Below, one piece after another: positions 36,480-44,783 of a DNA stretch of 64,000 nt. Within the stretch, counting starts at the first letter, position 1. Each line of letters begins with the position of its first letter. The translations under genes and the position numbers were made by a program. The DNA lies in assembly GCA_964400735.1 (NCBI GenBank), contig CAYNVQ010000012.1, positions 1 to 64,000 on the forward strand. The letters are read 5' to 3'. The stretch comes from CAYNVQ01 sp964400735 (lineage in GTDB: Bacteria; Acidobacteriota; Aminicenantia; Aminicenantales; Aminicenantaceae). The notes beneath the pieces were generated by a model, which saw only the letters and a program-made list of their open reading frames with translations, ran no database searches and was not told the origin of the DNA.

Positions 36480-36772
36480 TCGTTCCTCCGTTTTCTATTC
36501 TGGAATGCTCGAAATCACTTTATAGAATACCACATCATCGGATATTTTTTGTAAGCCGCAGATGTATACAGATGTAGATAATGCTTCTGGATGGCCGCTT
36601 GACGTTCCGATAAAAACAATTATTTATATTATTTCTTTGAATTTTAATATTTATTTACGTACAGCGCTCCGAGAGTATTCTGTCATTGCGAGTGTATTCT
36701 CTCGTATCGAATGCATTCTATCATTGAGGACGAACGCAGTGAGCGAAGAAACCGCCATCTTTCGGCCGCCCT
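36480..36772. other. Intergenic region with dispersed repeat-like motifs
   Basis: The stretch contains GTCATTGCGAG (around 36683) and GAACGCAGTGAGCGAAG (around 36731), reminiscent of an intergenic repeat common in many bacterial genomes, plus CGCAGATGTATACAGATG near 36557. No coding frame is supported, so the fumarase gene is not followed by its usual beta subunit. Confidence 0.5.
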
Positions 36773-37630
36773 TTATAATTCGAACGACAATACCCGCTGC
36801 GAATGGCATTGGATGTTCACCGCCGCCGGCATGGATGCGATGTGACAGGGGAAGGATTCCACATGCACAGCCAGAGAGGTGATTCTTCCACCCATCCCTT
36901 GGGGACCGATGCCCAGGTTGTTGATCCGCTCCAGCAGCCTTTTTTCCATATCCGCATAAAAAGGATCCGGATTGTGGGAGCCCAAAGGACGGCGCAGAAG
37001 AGCTTTTTTGGCCAGAAGAGCGGAGTATTCGAAGTTGCCGCCTACGCCCACGCCTACGACCGTGGGGGGGCAGGGATTCGAGCCGGCCTTGTCCACGGTC
37101 TCGACCACGAAATCCTCGATTCCTTGCTGTCCGGCTGCCGGGGCGAACATTCTGATGGCGCTCATGTTTTCGGCTCCGCCTCCCTTGGCGATGAAGGTTA
37201 CCTTGAATGTGTCTCCGGGTTCCAGTTCCCAGTGAATATAAGCCGGGGTGTTGTCGCCCGTGTTTTTGCGGCGGATCGGGTCTTCCACGACGGATTTGCG
37301 CAGGTAGCCTTCTTCATATCCGGCCCGCGTGCCTTCGGTGATCGCTTCCTTGAGGCTTCCCAGGCCATCGTCTCTGTTGAGCTGGACATCCTCTCCGAGC
37401 TCCACGAAGAAGACGGCCAAGCCTGTATCCTGGCACAGCCCCAGTTTTTCTTCTTTGGCCACTTTGGCGTTTTCGAGAATCTGCTTAAAGACCGACTTTC
37501 CGGCCGGGGATTCTTCCTTGGCTTCCATTTCCTTTATAACTTCCATGGTGTCCTCTTGAAGCTCAAAATTGGCTTCTTGGACCATTTCTTTAATCTTATC
37601 TCGTACTTCAGAGAGATTGACGGTTTTCAT
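36773..37630 (-). CDS. Class I fumarate hydratase / tartrate dehydratase, alpha subunit
   Basis: A 285-residue Fe-S hydro-lyase N-terminal domain. Three cysteines bind the [4Fe-4S] cluster: C66 (CQDTG), C187 (NPCPP) and C262 (CHIAS). It also has KGGGAENMS and GIGPQGMGG. The ATG at 37630 has GGAGG upstream. Split class I enzymes need a beta subunit, usually the next gene; none follows here, so it must be encoded elsewhere or the protein acts otherwise. Likely reaction: fumarate plus water to malate. Confidence 0.92.
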   Translation of the reverse strand: MKTVNLSEVRDKIKEMVQEANFELQEDTMEVIKEMEAKEESPAGKSVFKQILENAKVAKEEKLGLCQDTGLAVFFVELGEDVQLNRDDGLGSLKEAITEGTRAGYEEGYLRKSVVEDPIRRKNTGDNTPAYIHWELEPGDTFKVTFIAKGGGAENMSAIRMFAPAAGQQGIEDFVVETVDKAGSNPCPPTVVGVGVGGNFEYSALLAKKALLRRPLGSHNPDPFYADMEKRLLERINNLGIGPQGMGGRITSLAVHVESFPCHIASMPAAVNIQCHSQRVLSFEL

Positions 37631-37736
37631 ATGATACCTCCGGATGAATGATAGTATGATGGAATGCGGGACATGACGTAACAGTTTATGTCTCAATCCT
37701 AAACCTGTCAAGAAAAAATTGGAATGTGTGGAATGG

Positions 37737-37818
37737 GGACGTTCCTTTAGGTACCACCCTATATTAACGAATGTTTTTCATAACAAAAACAAATAATAAA
37801 TTCCCTAAAGGAACGTCC
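37737..37818. repeat. Family B palindrome, copy B3
   Basis: Perfect 15-bp arms GGACGTTCCTTTAGG (37737-37751) and CCTAAAGGAACGTCC (37804-37818) are separated by 52 nt. The preceding GG and the downstream CCACCCTATATT relate it to copy B2, which has CACCCTATATT at the same position. Confidence 0.8.
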
Positions 37819-37895
37819 TCTTATTTTCATTTTTTTTTGGGGTGAATAATGTTATGCTGAGGGAGAAAATCCAATCCGGAGAGAAGGAGGTCTGG

Positions 37896-39326
37896 ATGAG
37901 CGTTGTTGATGAACATAAGCTGCTTATAGATGGAAGATGGGAGACAGGGAAGGAAGTCAGAGAGACGAAATCGCCTTACGATCAGAGCACGGTGGGGAGG
38001 GTTCATTTTGCTGACAGCGATCAGGTCAAGAAAGCTGTGGATGCGGCACAAGCCGCTTTCGGAAAGACGAAGACGCTCACCAGCCATGAGCGGGCCAAGG
38101 CTCTGGAATATGTCTCCGGGCAGATCGAGAGGAACAAGGAAGAACTGGCACGATCCATAGCCTTGTGCTCCGGGAAGGCCATAAAGTCTGCCCGGGTTGA
38201 GGCGGAACGGGCAGTCAGCACTTTCCAAATCGCCGCCGAAGAAGCCAAAAGGATGGGAGGTGAACTCATCCCTCTCGATTTAAGCCCCCAGACCGCTAAT
38301 CGGTGGGGGATCGTGAGAAGATTTCCGTTGGGAGTGGTGGCCGGCATCACTCCGTTCAATTTCCCCTTGAATCTTGTTGCCCACAAGGTGGCGCCGGCCA
38401 TGGCAACGGGGAACACCATTGTGCTGCGTCCGGCTTCCCAGGTCGCCATGACATCCGGGCTGCTCAGCCGCCTCATCCAGGATTCGGGGTATCCAGCCGG
38501 AGCGTTCAATTACGTCCCCTGTGGGTATGAGGCAGCCGAGGTTTTGCTGGAGGATGATCGAGTCAAAAAGATCACCTTTACAGGAAGTCCGGATATCGGG
38601 TGGGAACTGAAAAGGAAATCCCCTAAAAAAAGGGTGACACTCGAGCTTGGAGGGAATGCGGCCGTGGTTATCGAGCCTGATGCCGACATGGATTTTGCCC
38701 TAAATCGTTCAGTGTTGGGAGCCTATGCCTATTCTGGGCAGGTGTGCATTTCCATCCAGCGCATTTTTTTGCAGGAGAAGATATACGACAAGTTCATGGC
38801 CGATTTTGTCGATGCTACCAAAAAACTGAAAATGGGCGATCCTCTGAACGAAGGGACGGATGTGGGACCGATGATCACCCAGGAGGCGGCCCGACAGACC
38901 GAGGAGTGGGTGCAGGAGGCTCTGGACAGCGGTGCACGCCTGGTTTGCGGCGGCATAAGAGAGGGTGCCATGTACGAGCCAACCATCCTGGAGAAGGTCA
39001 AGCCGGAACTGCGGATCTCCTGGCTCGAGGCTTTCGCGCCGGTGGTCGTGATGTATCCGTACAAAGATTTCGAGGAGGCTCTGGAAGGGGCGAATAACTC
39101 CATCTACGGACTCCAGGCCGGCGTGTTCACCAATGATCTGAGGAAGGCTTTCCGGGCTTACGAAGTCCTGGATGTGGGCGGGGTTATCTTGAACGACATT
39201 CCGACTTTCCGGATCGACCACATGCCTTACGGAGGAGTAAAGGAGAGTGGATTCGGCCGCGAAGGCCTGAAGTACGCCATCGAAGAAATGACCGAACTCA
39301 AACTCCTTGCCCTCAATTTAGATTAA
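37896..39326 (+). CDS. NAD(P)-dependent aldehyde dehydrogenase
   Basis: A 476-residue ALDH superfamily enzyme. Catalytic C284 (GQVCIS), general base E250 (LELGGN) and the cofactor-binding ITPFNFPLN (about 151-159) and FTGSPDIG motifs are all present. The ATG at 37896 is chosen because AAGGAGG lies 5 nt upstream; the GTG at 37842 lacks this. The subtype (glyceraldehyde-3-phosphate, lactaldehyde or semialdehyde) cannot be fixed. The TAA stop lies inside the first unit of a family A repeat end. Confidence 0.92.
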   Translation: MSVVDEHKLLIDGRWETGKEVRETKSPYDQSTVGRVHFADSDQVKKAVDAAQAAFGKTKTLTSHERAKALEYVSGQIERNKEELARSIALCSGKAIKSARVEAERAVSTFQIAAEEAKRMGGELIPLDLSPQTANRWGIVRRFPLGVVAGITPFNFPLNLVAHKVAPAMATGNTIVLRPASQVAMTSGLLSRLIQDSGYPAGAFNYVPCGYEAAEVLLEDDRVKKITFTGSPDIGWELKRKSPKKRVTLELGGNAAVVIEPDADMDFALNRSVLGAYAYSGQVCISIQRIFLQEKIYDKFMADFVDATKKLKMGDPLNEGTDVGPMITQEAARQTEEWVQEALDSGARLVCGGIREGAMYEPTILEKVKPELRISWLEAFAPVVVMYPYKDFEEALEGANNSIYGLQAGVFTNDLRKAFRAYEVLDVGGVILNDIPTFRIDHMPYGGVKESGFGREGLKYAIEEMTELKLLALNLD

Positions 39327-39434
39327 ATTGGTGACAGGTTACTAAGATTAAATTGGTGACAGGTTACTAAATTATAAAGACTATCGATTCACTAATTTAG
39401 TAACCTGTCACCAAAAAAATGTCACCAAAAAAAT
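39321..39434 (+). repeat. Family A palindrome, copy (b), with end duplications on both sides
   Basis: Core 39355-39412 (58 nt) with loop TAAAGACTATCGATTCAC. On the left a 25-bp unit containing GATTAAATT plus GGTGACAGGTTACTAA is directly repeated (39321-39345, 39346-39370). On the right the 14-bp unit GTCACCAAAAAAAT is repeated (39407-39420, 39421-39434). The ALDH stop codon is part of the left unit. Confidence 0.92.
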
Positions 39435-39477
39435 GATTGGTTAAGCTAAGGCTAGAAATGAGTCATAAAAAGTATGG

Positions 39478-39969
39478 GTGAGTAAGGTGAAAGGAAATGC
39501 CGGAAACTGGGTTACAACGGTTGTTTTGTCAGCGGCTTCGTTTGGATTAATCCTGTTGTATCCGGCTCAAAAGCCTGACTTTTCGGGTATTTGGAGATTC
39601 AATCCGGAAAAAAGCAGCCTTCAAATTACTCCTCCCACAGCCTCTATCTTTCAGATCGATCATCAGGAACCTTATTTCAAAATAGTTCGAACTCACATTT
39701 TCGGCGAGAAGTCCGATACATGGGGTATTCAATTAACTACAGATGGCAAAGAATTCATCCAAGAAGAGAGCGGCGAAAAGCTGGTCGGCCATCTGTATTG
39801 GGATGGCGATATACTCGTTTTCGACACCAAGATCTTTCTAAAAAACCGCGAAGCCTCGAATATCGTAAGGTATGAGCTCTCGGAAGATGGCAAAACTCTG
39901 ACCGCAACAGAACGCTTCCGAGGCCCTGCTGTCAAATACGACAATATATGGATTTTTGAAAAAGATTGA
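39478..39969 (+). CDS. Exported lipocalin-like protein, unknown function
   Basis: A 163-residue protein with an N-terminal hydrophobic segment (about 10-28). The mature region opens with PDFSGIWRFNPEKS, a motif common at the start of small beta-barrel, lipocalin-like proteins of acidobacterial lineages. The rest is predicted all-beta. The GTG at 39478 is the probable start, although a GTG at 39487 is possible. Ligand unknown. Confidence 0.65.
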   Translation: MSKVKGNAGNWVTTVVLSAASFGLILLYPAQKPDFSGIWRFNPEKSSLQITPPTASIFQIDHQEPYFKIVRTHIFGEKSDTWGIQLTTDGKEFIQEESGEKLVGHLYWDGDILVFDTKIFLKNREASNIVRYELSEDGKTLTATERFRGPAVKYDNIWIFEKD

Positions 39970-40039
39970 CATAAGATATTGTTTTTACATAAAATGCAGG
40001 CAAAACGACGACTAATATAAATGAGAGTGCGGATCTGTA

Positions 40040-40384
40040 ATGACGGATAAAGAAAAAGAGGGCAAAGAAAGGCGGCGTTTTCCTAGACTGCCTTCCCCTG
40101 TCTATTACCGGATCGCTAGATCTCAGACTTTGAGGCAGCGTGTCTCCAACATCAGCCTGGGCGGGTTGCGTATATACAGCGATCAGCGTCTGGATGTGGG
40201 CGAGCAGGTAGACTTGGAACTCCATTTCCCCAATGGATTTTTTGGAAAAGGAACGGCCAGGGTCGTGTGGATCAAGGACCTCCCCCCGAAATCCGGCGCC
40301 AATTATGATGTAGGATTGGAGTTCGTCAAACTTCCCGAGGAGGCGGTCAAAGAACTGCTGGAAGCCCTAAAAGAGAAAAAATAG
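40040..40384 (+). CDS. PilZ-domain protein, putative c-di-GMP receptor
   Basis: A 114-residue stand-alone PilZ domain. The two c-di-GMP-binding motifs are present: the arginine motif ERRRFPR near residue 10-16 and NISLGG about 20 residues later, followed by the GEQVDLELHFPNG and RVVWIKD strands. It would switch motility, adhesion or secretion in response to c-di-GMP. No GGDEF or EAL protein is in the window. Confidence 0.88.
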   Translation: MTDKEKEGKERRRFPRLPSPVYYRIARSQTLRQRVSNISLGGLRIYSDQRLDVGEQVDLELHFPNGFFGKGTARVVWIKDLPPKSGANYDVGLEFVKLPEEAVKELLEALKEKK

Positions 40385-40401
40385 CCTGATTTTTTATTTT
40401 T

Positions 40402-41571
40402 TCATTTCCAAATAACCTTCGAGATAACCAATTCCTTGTAGCCGCTTTCTTTCTCGTGGAGGCAGTAAAGGCGTCCGTCTCTCATTTTGGCGTAAAGACT
40501 TTCTACGTCATGGCCGATATTCAGGCTTTTCCGGCCGATACATACACCGTCAGGATTGAAGATATCGTACATGTATTCCTCTGGATTTTCGCCCGCCTCA
40601 TAGGTCATAACTAAGAGCCGCCCTTTTTCGTCGTTGAAAAAACCATGGAAAGGAGGCATTTCCTCAGGAAAATAGATTTTGTTGCGGATGTCGTCGAATA
40701 GGGGAGCGGCGAACTGTTCCATGAATTTTGTCTTGTGCTCTTCTGGAACCGGAACGGATTTGTGCTCCTTTTTTATTTTCCGCACCAAGTTTCCATCGAG
40801 ATCATAGACGAAAATCTCATAGCCCCTTTCCTGGAATCCGGTAAAGATTTTCTCTTTCGACACGCTCCAGGAGAGGATATGATAGGTCCCCTTGAGCTGC
40901 TTTCCCACTATCGGATTGGGTATCATCTGCCTCTCCAGCACTTTGATCTCCTCGAACTGGCTGTCCAAGAGCATCAGAGGATTTTGATTGATATAATCTC
41001 CAGCGGGATCCATGACTCTTCGGAAAGAGACAAAACGGCCATTGGATAGGGGGACGATGCGAATCGTTTCCGAGTCGATGCGGCTTTCTCTGATCAATTC
41101 GCCATCTCGTCCGAAAAATGCCAATTTGTTGCCGAAATCCGAGACAGCAATGTTGTCCTCTCGATCGACGGTAATAAACAAGGATAGATAATTGAGGCCT
41201 TGAAGTTCTCCCGGACCTTGCCCTTTACGGCCGAAGGAACGGACGAAGTGTCCCTCTCTGTCGAATTTTAAGATCATCCCCTCGGCGTTTTGATAACTGT
41301 TGAGATAAATGTTTCCTCCGGAGTCCACATCGAAATAAACGCCGATATCCGTCAGGCCCAGCTCGGCCGTCGTGTTGTCTTCTGTGTCGATCGCGAATTC
41401 CTTTTGGAGAGTGAACGTTGACGGCTCGCCTCCGAGCGTGTATGGCTCCAGGCGGTTGAGAACCACCTCCGCCCCGTCCTCCACGGTTCTCTCAGGCATC
41501 TCGGATTTGGACGCACAGGAATAGAAGGCGAACCCTGCCAGCAGCAAACAAACCGTTTTCGATATTTTCAT
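40402..41571 (-). CDS. 6-bladed beta-propeller (NHL-like) lipoprotein
   Basis: A 389-residue lipoprotein (lipobox FYSC, lipidated Cys about residue 19). NHL-like blades follow with signatures such as GNIYLNSYQ, FDREGHFVRSFGRKGQGPGE, FDDIRNKIYF and YDIFNPDGVC. GKGQGPGEL is the usual mark of this family. It is paralogous to the next gene upstream. Function is unknown; such proteins probably bind ligands at the cell surface. Confidence 0.83.
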   Translation of the reverse strand: MKISKTVCLLLAGFAFYSCASKSEMPERTVEDGAEVVLNRLEPYTLGGEPSTFTLQKEFAIDTEDNTTAELGLTDIGVYFDVDSGGNIYLNSYQNAEGMILKFDREGHFVRSFGRKGQGPGELQGLNYLSLFITVDREDNIAVSDFGNKLAFFGRDGELIRESRIDSETIRIVPLSNGRFVSFRRVMDPAGDYINQNPLMLLDSQFEEIKVLERQMIPNPIVGKQLKGTYHILSWSVSKEKIFTGFQERGYEIFVYDLDGNLVRKIKKEHKSVPVPEEHKTKFMEQFAAPLFDDIRNKIYFPEEMPPFHGFFNDEKGRLLVMTYEAGENPEEYMYDIFNPDGVCIGRKSLNIGHDVESLYAKMRDGRLYCLHEKESGYKELVISKVIWK

Positions 41572-41679
41572 TCGTCCCTCTTCATTTGTCCCCCCTCATT
41601 CGTCATTCGTCCCTCCCCAACCCTCTGCCTTCTATCTTCTTCCCTCTATCCTCTTTTCTTATTCCTCTTCCCTCTTCCC

Positions 41680-42801
41680 TCATCCCCCTTTCCTCCAAAT
41701 CGCCTTGTGCCGCTTGACGATAGGAAAACCGTCTTCATCTTCCGTGACGGTGTAGAATTTATCCTTTTTGATCACGAATGGGCGGAATTTCAAAGGGATT
41801 TTTGCGAAATATCTGCCTTCTGAGTCGAACACATCATAGCAGTACCCTTCGCCCTCCGGCGAGCGTTCCTCTGTCATCACAAAAATCCTTCCTTCATCAT
41901 CTGTCATGATCCATTGGAAAGCTCCGTGGTACTTGGGGACTGCCAATTTCAATCCCGGGGGCATCTCTTCCTCGACTTCTTTTTTTTCCTCCTTGGTGAT
42001 TTCCACCGGATCGTAATCCCTCGAGATCTTTTTCACCAGGTTCCCATCCGTATCGAATATCTTGATTTCATATTGGTCGGGAACTCCGCAGACGGCCCGG
42101 CCATCTCTGTCGAATGTATAGTAGATCGATCCTGCGAAAGGATTGAAACCTTCGTGGCTCGCGCTGGGTGTGGGAGTGGAATCCAGAGCGTGTATGAGAT
42201 TCATCTCCGGGTCGAATTTTTGTACTTCATACCGTGGATTTTCCTCATCCCGAATGATCACAATACCCAGGATATTGTCGCTTGCGTCGAAGCGCACCCT
42301 GACAACTCCTGCTTTGGCCGTAGGGAGATTCCGGATGAATTCCCCCTCTGTTGAAAAATAGACAAGATGGCTTCGGATATCTTCTACGACGATCTCATCC
42401 CGATTCGTCACCCCCAAGGTCAGCGGCGAGCTGAATTCACCCGGCCCTTGGCCTGCCCTTCCAAAAGTCCGGAGATGGATGCCTGCCTTATCGAAAACGA
42501 GGACCTGCTTCTCCTTAGAGTCCAGAACATAGATATTTTCGGCATCATCCACCGCTATCGATCTTATCTGGGAAAAAAGGTATTCTCCTTCGCCTGTCGG
42601 AGTTTCACCGATAGACAGGTCTTCCTCGAGAAGGAGGACATCCTCTCCGTACATCGGCTGTTTGGGATTCTGGACGACCGTGACTCCATCTTCGGTCGTG
42701 ACGGTTCCTTCCCACCCTGTCGTCCGGTTTTGGCAGGCAATGGCAAAGAGGAAAATGGCGGGGGCACAAATCGTGAAAACGAATTTTGATTGAACTTTCA
42801 T
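41680..42801 (-). CDS. 6-bladed beta-propeller (NHL-like) lipoprotein, paralogue
   Basis: A 373-residue paralogue of the preceding protein. I set the start at the ATG 42801 (MKVQSKFVF), which has an AGGAAGGG site and gives a proper lipoprotein signal (LFAIAC). The longer frame to 42954 adds 51 residues with no signal character. Blades show NIYVLDSKEKQVLVFDKAG, RTFGRAGQGPGEF and YCYDVFDSEGRYFAKI. The 108-nt spacer to the downstream paralogue is pyrimidine-rich and shows no hairpin. Confidence 0.83.
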   Translation of the reverse strand: MKVQSKFVFTICAPAIFLFAIACQNRTTGWEGTVTTEDGVTVVQNPKQPMYGEDVLLLEEDLSIGETPTGEGEYLFSQIRSIAVDDAENIYVLDSKEKQVLVFDKAGIHLRTFGRAGQGPGEFSSPLTLGVTNRDEIVVEDIRSHLVYFSTEGEFIRNLPTAKAGVVRVRFDASDNILGIVIIRDEENPRYEVQKFDPEMNLIHALDSTPTPSASHEGFNPFAGSIYYTFDRDGRAVCGVPDQYEIKIFDTDGNLVKKISRDYDPVEITKEEKKEVEEEMPPGLKLAVPKYHGAFQWIMTDDEGRIFVMTEERSPEGEGYCYDVFDSEGRYFAKIPLKFRPFVIKKDKFYTVTEDEDGFPIVKRHKAIWRKGG

Positions 42802-43108
42802 AATTCCCTTCCTAGGTGAAAATTTTTCGTGAGGCACCGTTTGTCTCTTCGGGACGCCTGAAGGCGGCGTCAAGAAGCCCTCTAAACGCTTTCCGAGCGC
42901 CTTCAAAACTTCTTTATTATAAATATGTAACGAACGGATGAAAAGGGCCCACACATTATCGTAAATATCCTGATTTCCGTGGTGGATCTTTTGAAGATCA
43001 GGCAGGCTGTTTCCTCAGCGAATCTGACTCTTTCTTTGTCTTGGAAATAAGGATGTTTCCCACATTATTTGACAGTTAGAGTGGGTCCAACAGATTTTTT
43101 TTTGGCTG

Positions 43109-44566
43109 TTATCGAGCGTAGCGCTTGAGGATCTCCTCGAGAGGGATCTTATCGAGAACGAGGCGGGAGGATTCGCTGCCGTATATCCATTCCTGGTAAA
43201 GCTCATCCAGGTCGGTTGGAGAGAGCTGATTGACGTGCGTTAAAAACTGTTTGGCCGTGGCTCCTGTTTTTATGTATTTCTGGTAGAAACTGCCCATGGC
43301 CTTTAAAAAATCCTGTTCTCCCATGAGGCGGTAGAGGATGGTGAAGAACAGCATCCCTTTGGTGTAGGAAAGGTCGGTGAGGTCTTCCTGGCCGTACTCG
43401 ATGATGGGGACATCAACGGCTTTAGGGTTGCGCTCGCACTGTTGGATGAAGCGCTGGCATAGACGGTCATACCCGTCTTTAAGGGCATTCTTTTTGTCAT
43501 CGAGGCGTTCCTGTACCAGATACTGGAGGAACATGGCCAGGCCTTCGGATTCGAATCGGGGAGGGAGAGGATCCAGAGACCGTACATTCCATATGTGGGA
43601 GATCTCATGGTAGAGGGCCGTGAGGTTGTCTCGATCCTTGAAGGCATCGGAGGTCTGGAGGATGCTGGTGACGTCAGCCTGGGAGCCATAGCCTTCGGGA
43701 ACTTCGATGATGGTGAATCCCTGGAAATCGTCGGCGGGGCCGAACCAGTGGGTATAGAGTCGGAGAGTCCTCTGCATGGCGTTTAGGATGGTGGCGGCGT
43801 TGTCTTTGTCATCGGCGAAGTGGAAGATTTTCAGGTGGCTCCCCTTGTCCTCGAGGACGCCGTAAGATGCGATGGGCATATCGATGCGCCAGGCAGGTTT
43901 GGTGTTGGCATAAGTGTAGGTCACCTGTCCGTTGTGGACAGCCTTATCGACCAGTTTCCCCCCGTTGGCCACCACAAGGTCTTGAGGGACGGTGACGGAA
44001 ATTGTGTAATCGAAGTTTTGGAGGCCGGCGCGGCGGTTCACTATTTGGGCAGGGTAACCCACGATGGGGTAGCCGAACCCGTCCATACGCATGATGGTGA
44101 AGTTTCTGTCCACGTGGTCTTTGACATACATCCAGCCGGTTTCGCTGTATCCAAGAATATAGCCTTCATAGTCGATGGTAAGCGTTTTCGATTCTCCCGG
44201 ATCGATGGGTTGGGGCGGCCGGATTTCCACGTAGTTTACCTGAAGCTGTTCCCAGTCTTCGAAGGAAAGGACTTCTTGTTTATAGGGGATGGATTCACCG
44301 GCTTCGTTTGTGACCGATGTCGCTTTAAGGAGGCGGTAGAGAATAAGGGGCACGTGTGATACGGCCTGATTGGATGGGTTTTGAACAGTCAGGAGGCACT
44401 TCCCGGAGATTTTTTCGTTCTCGAAGTCGACCTTGACATCGAGGCCATAACGGAGGGTTTTAAGAACGAGCGTTTTGGATGAAAATTGTTCCGGGAAGGA
44501 AGAGGCCGCGATGACGGAGAAAACGGCCATGAAGACTGTCATAAAGATCGAAGCTTTCCTGTGCAT
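43109..44566 (-). CDS. Exported M1-like gluzincin metallopeptidase
   Basis: A 485-residue protein with a signal peptide (1-22). The zinc site is HEISH (320-324), with the third ligand probably E341 in SEGLAMF, which matches the NEGFA motif of M1 aminopeptidases. The interval is 16 residues rather than the usual 18. The GAMEN exopeptidase motif is not present; instead PEGYGSQAD occupies that place. So it belongs to the MA gluzincin clan near M1, but its aminopeptidase activity is not assured. The N-terminal half is a beta-sandwich as in M1. AAAGGATGG precedes the ATG. Confidence 0.85.
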   Translation of the reverse strand: MHRKASIFMTVFMAVFSVIAASSFPEQFSSKTLVLKTLRYGLDVKVDFENEKISGKCLLTVQNPSNQAVSHVPLILYRLLKATSVTNEAGESIPYKQEVLSFEDWEQLQVNYVEIRPPQPIDPGESKTLTIDYEGYILGYSETGWMYVKDHVDRNFTIMRMDGFGYPIVGYPAQIVNRRAGLQNFDYTISVTVPQDLVVANGGKLVDKAVHNGQVTYTYANTKPAWRIDMPIASYGVLEDKGSHLKIFHFADDKDNAATILNAMQRTLRLYTHWFGPADDFQGFTIIEVPEGYGSQADVTSILQTSDAFKDRDNLTALYHEISHIWNVRSLDPLPPRFESEGLAMFLQYLVQERLDDKKNALKDGYDRLCQRFIQQCERNPKAVDVPIIEYGQEDLTDLSYTKGMLFFTILYRLMGEQDFLKAMGSFYQKYIKTGATAKQFLTHVNQLSPTDLDELYQEWIYGSESSRLVLDKIPLEEILKRYAR

Positions 44567-44628
44567 TTGTCCATCCTTTCAATATATATATACCCTGCAT
44601 CCCCCAAAAGGTAACAATCTTTTAAATT

Positions 44629-44686
44629 GGTGACAGGTTACTAAATTATTATTTCTATCAAAACACTAATTTAGTAACCTGTCACC
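44629..44686. repeat. Family A palindrome, copy (c)
   Basis: Complete 58-nt core with loop TTATTTCTATCAAAACAC, flanked by AATT on both sides. No end duplication. It lies between two divergent genes. Confidence 0.92.
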
Positions 44687-44783
44687 AATTTATGAGTGAA
44701 CTTTTCGGGAAGCATTTTCGTAATTATAATTATATATATGTAAGTAAGGATGGAAAGCGCATTTTTTTATGAGGAGTTGGGTC

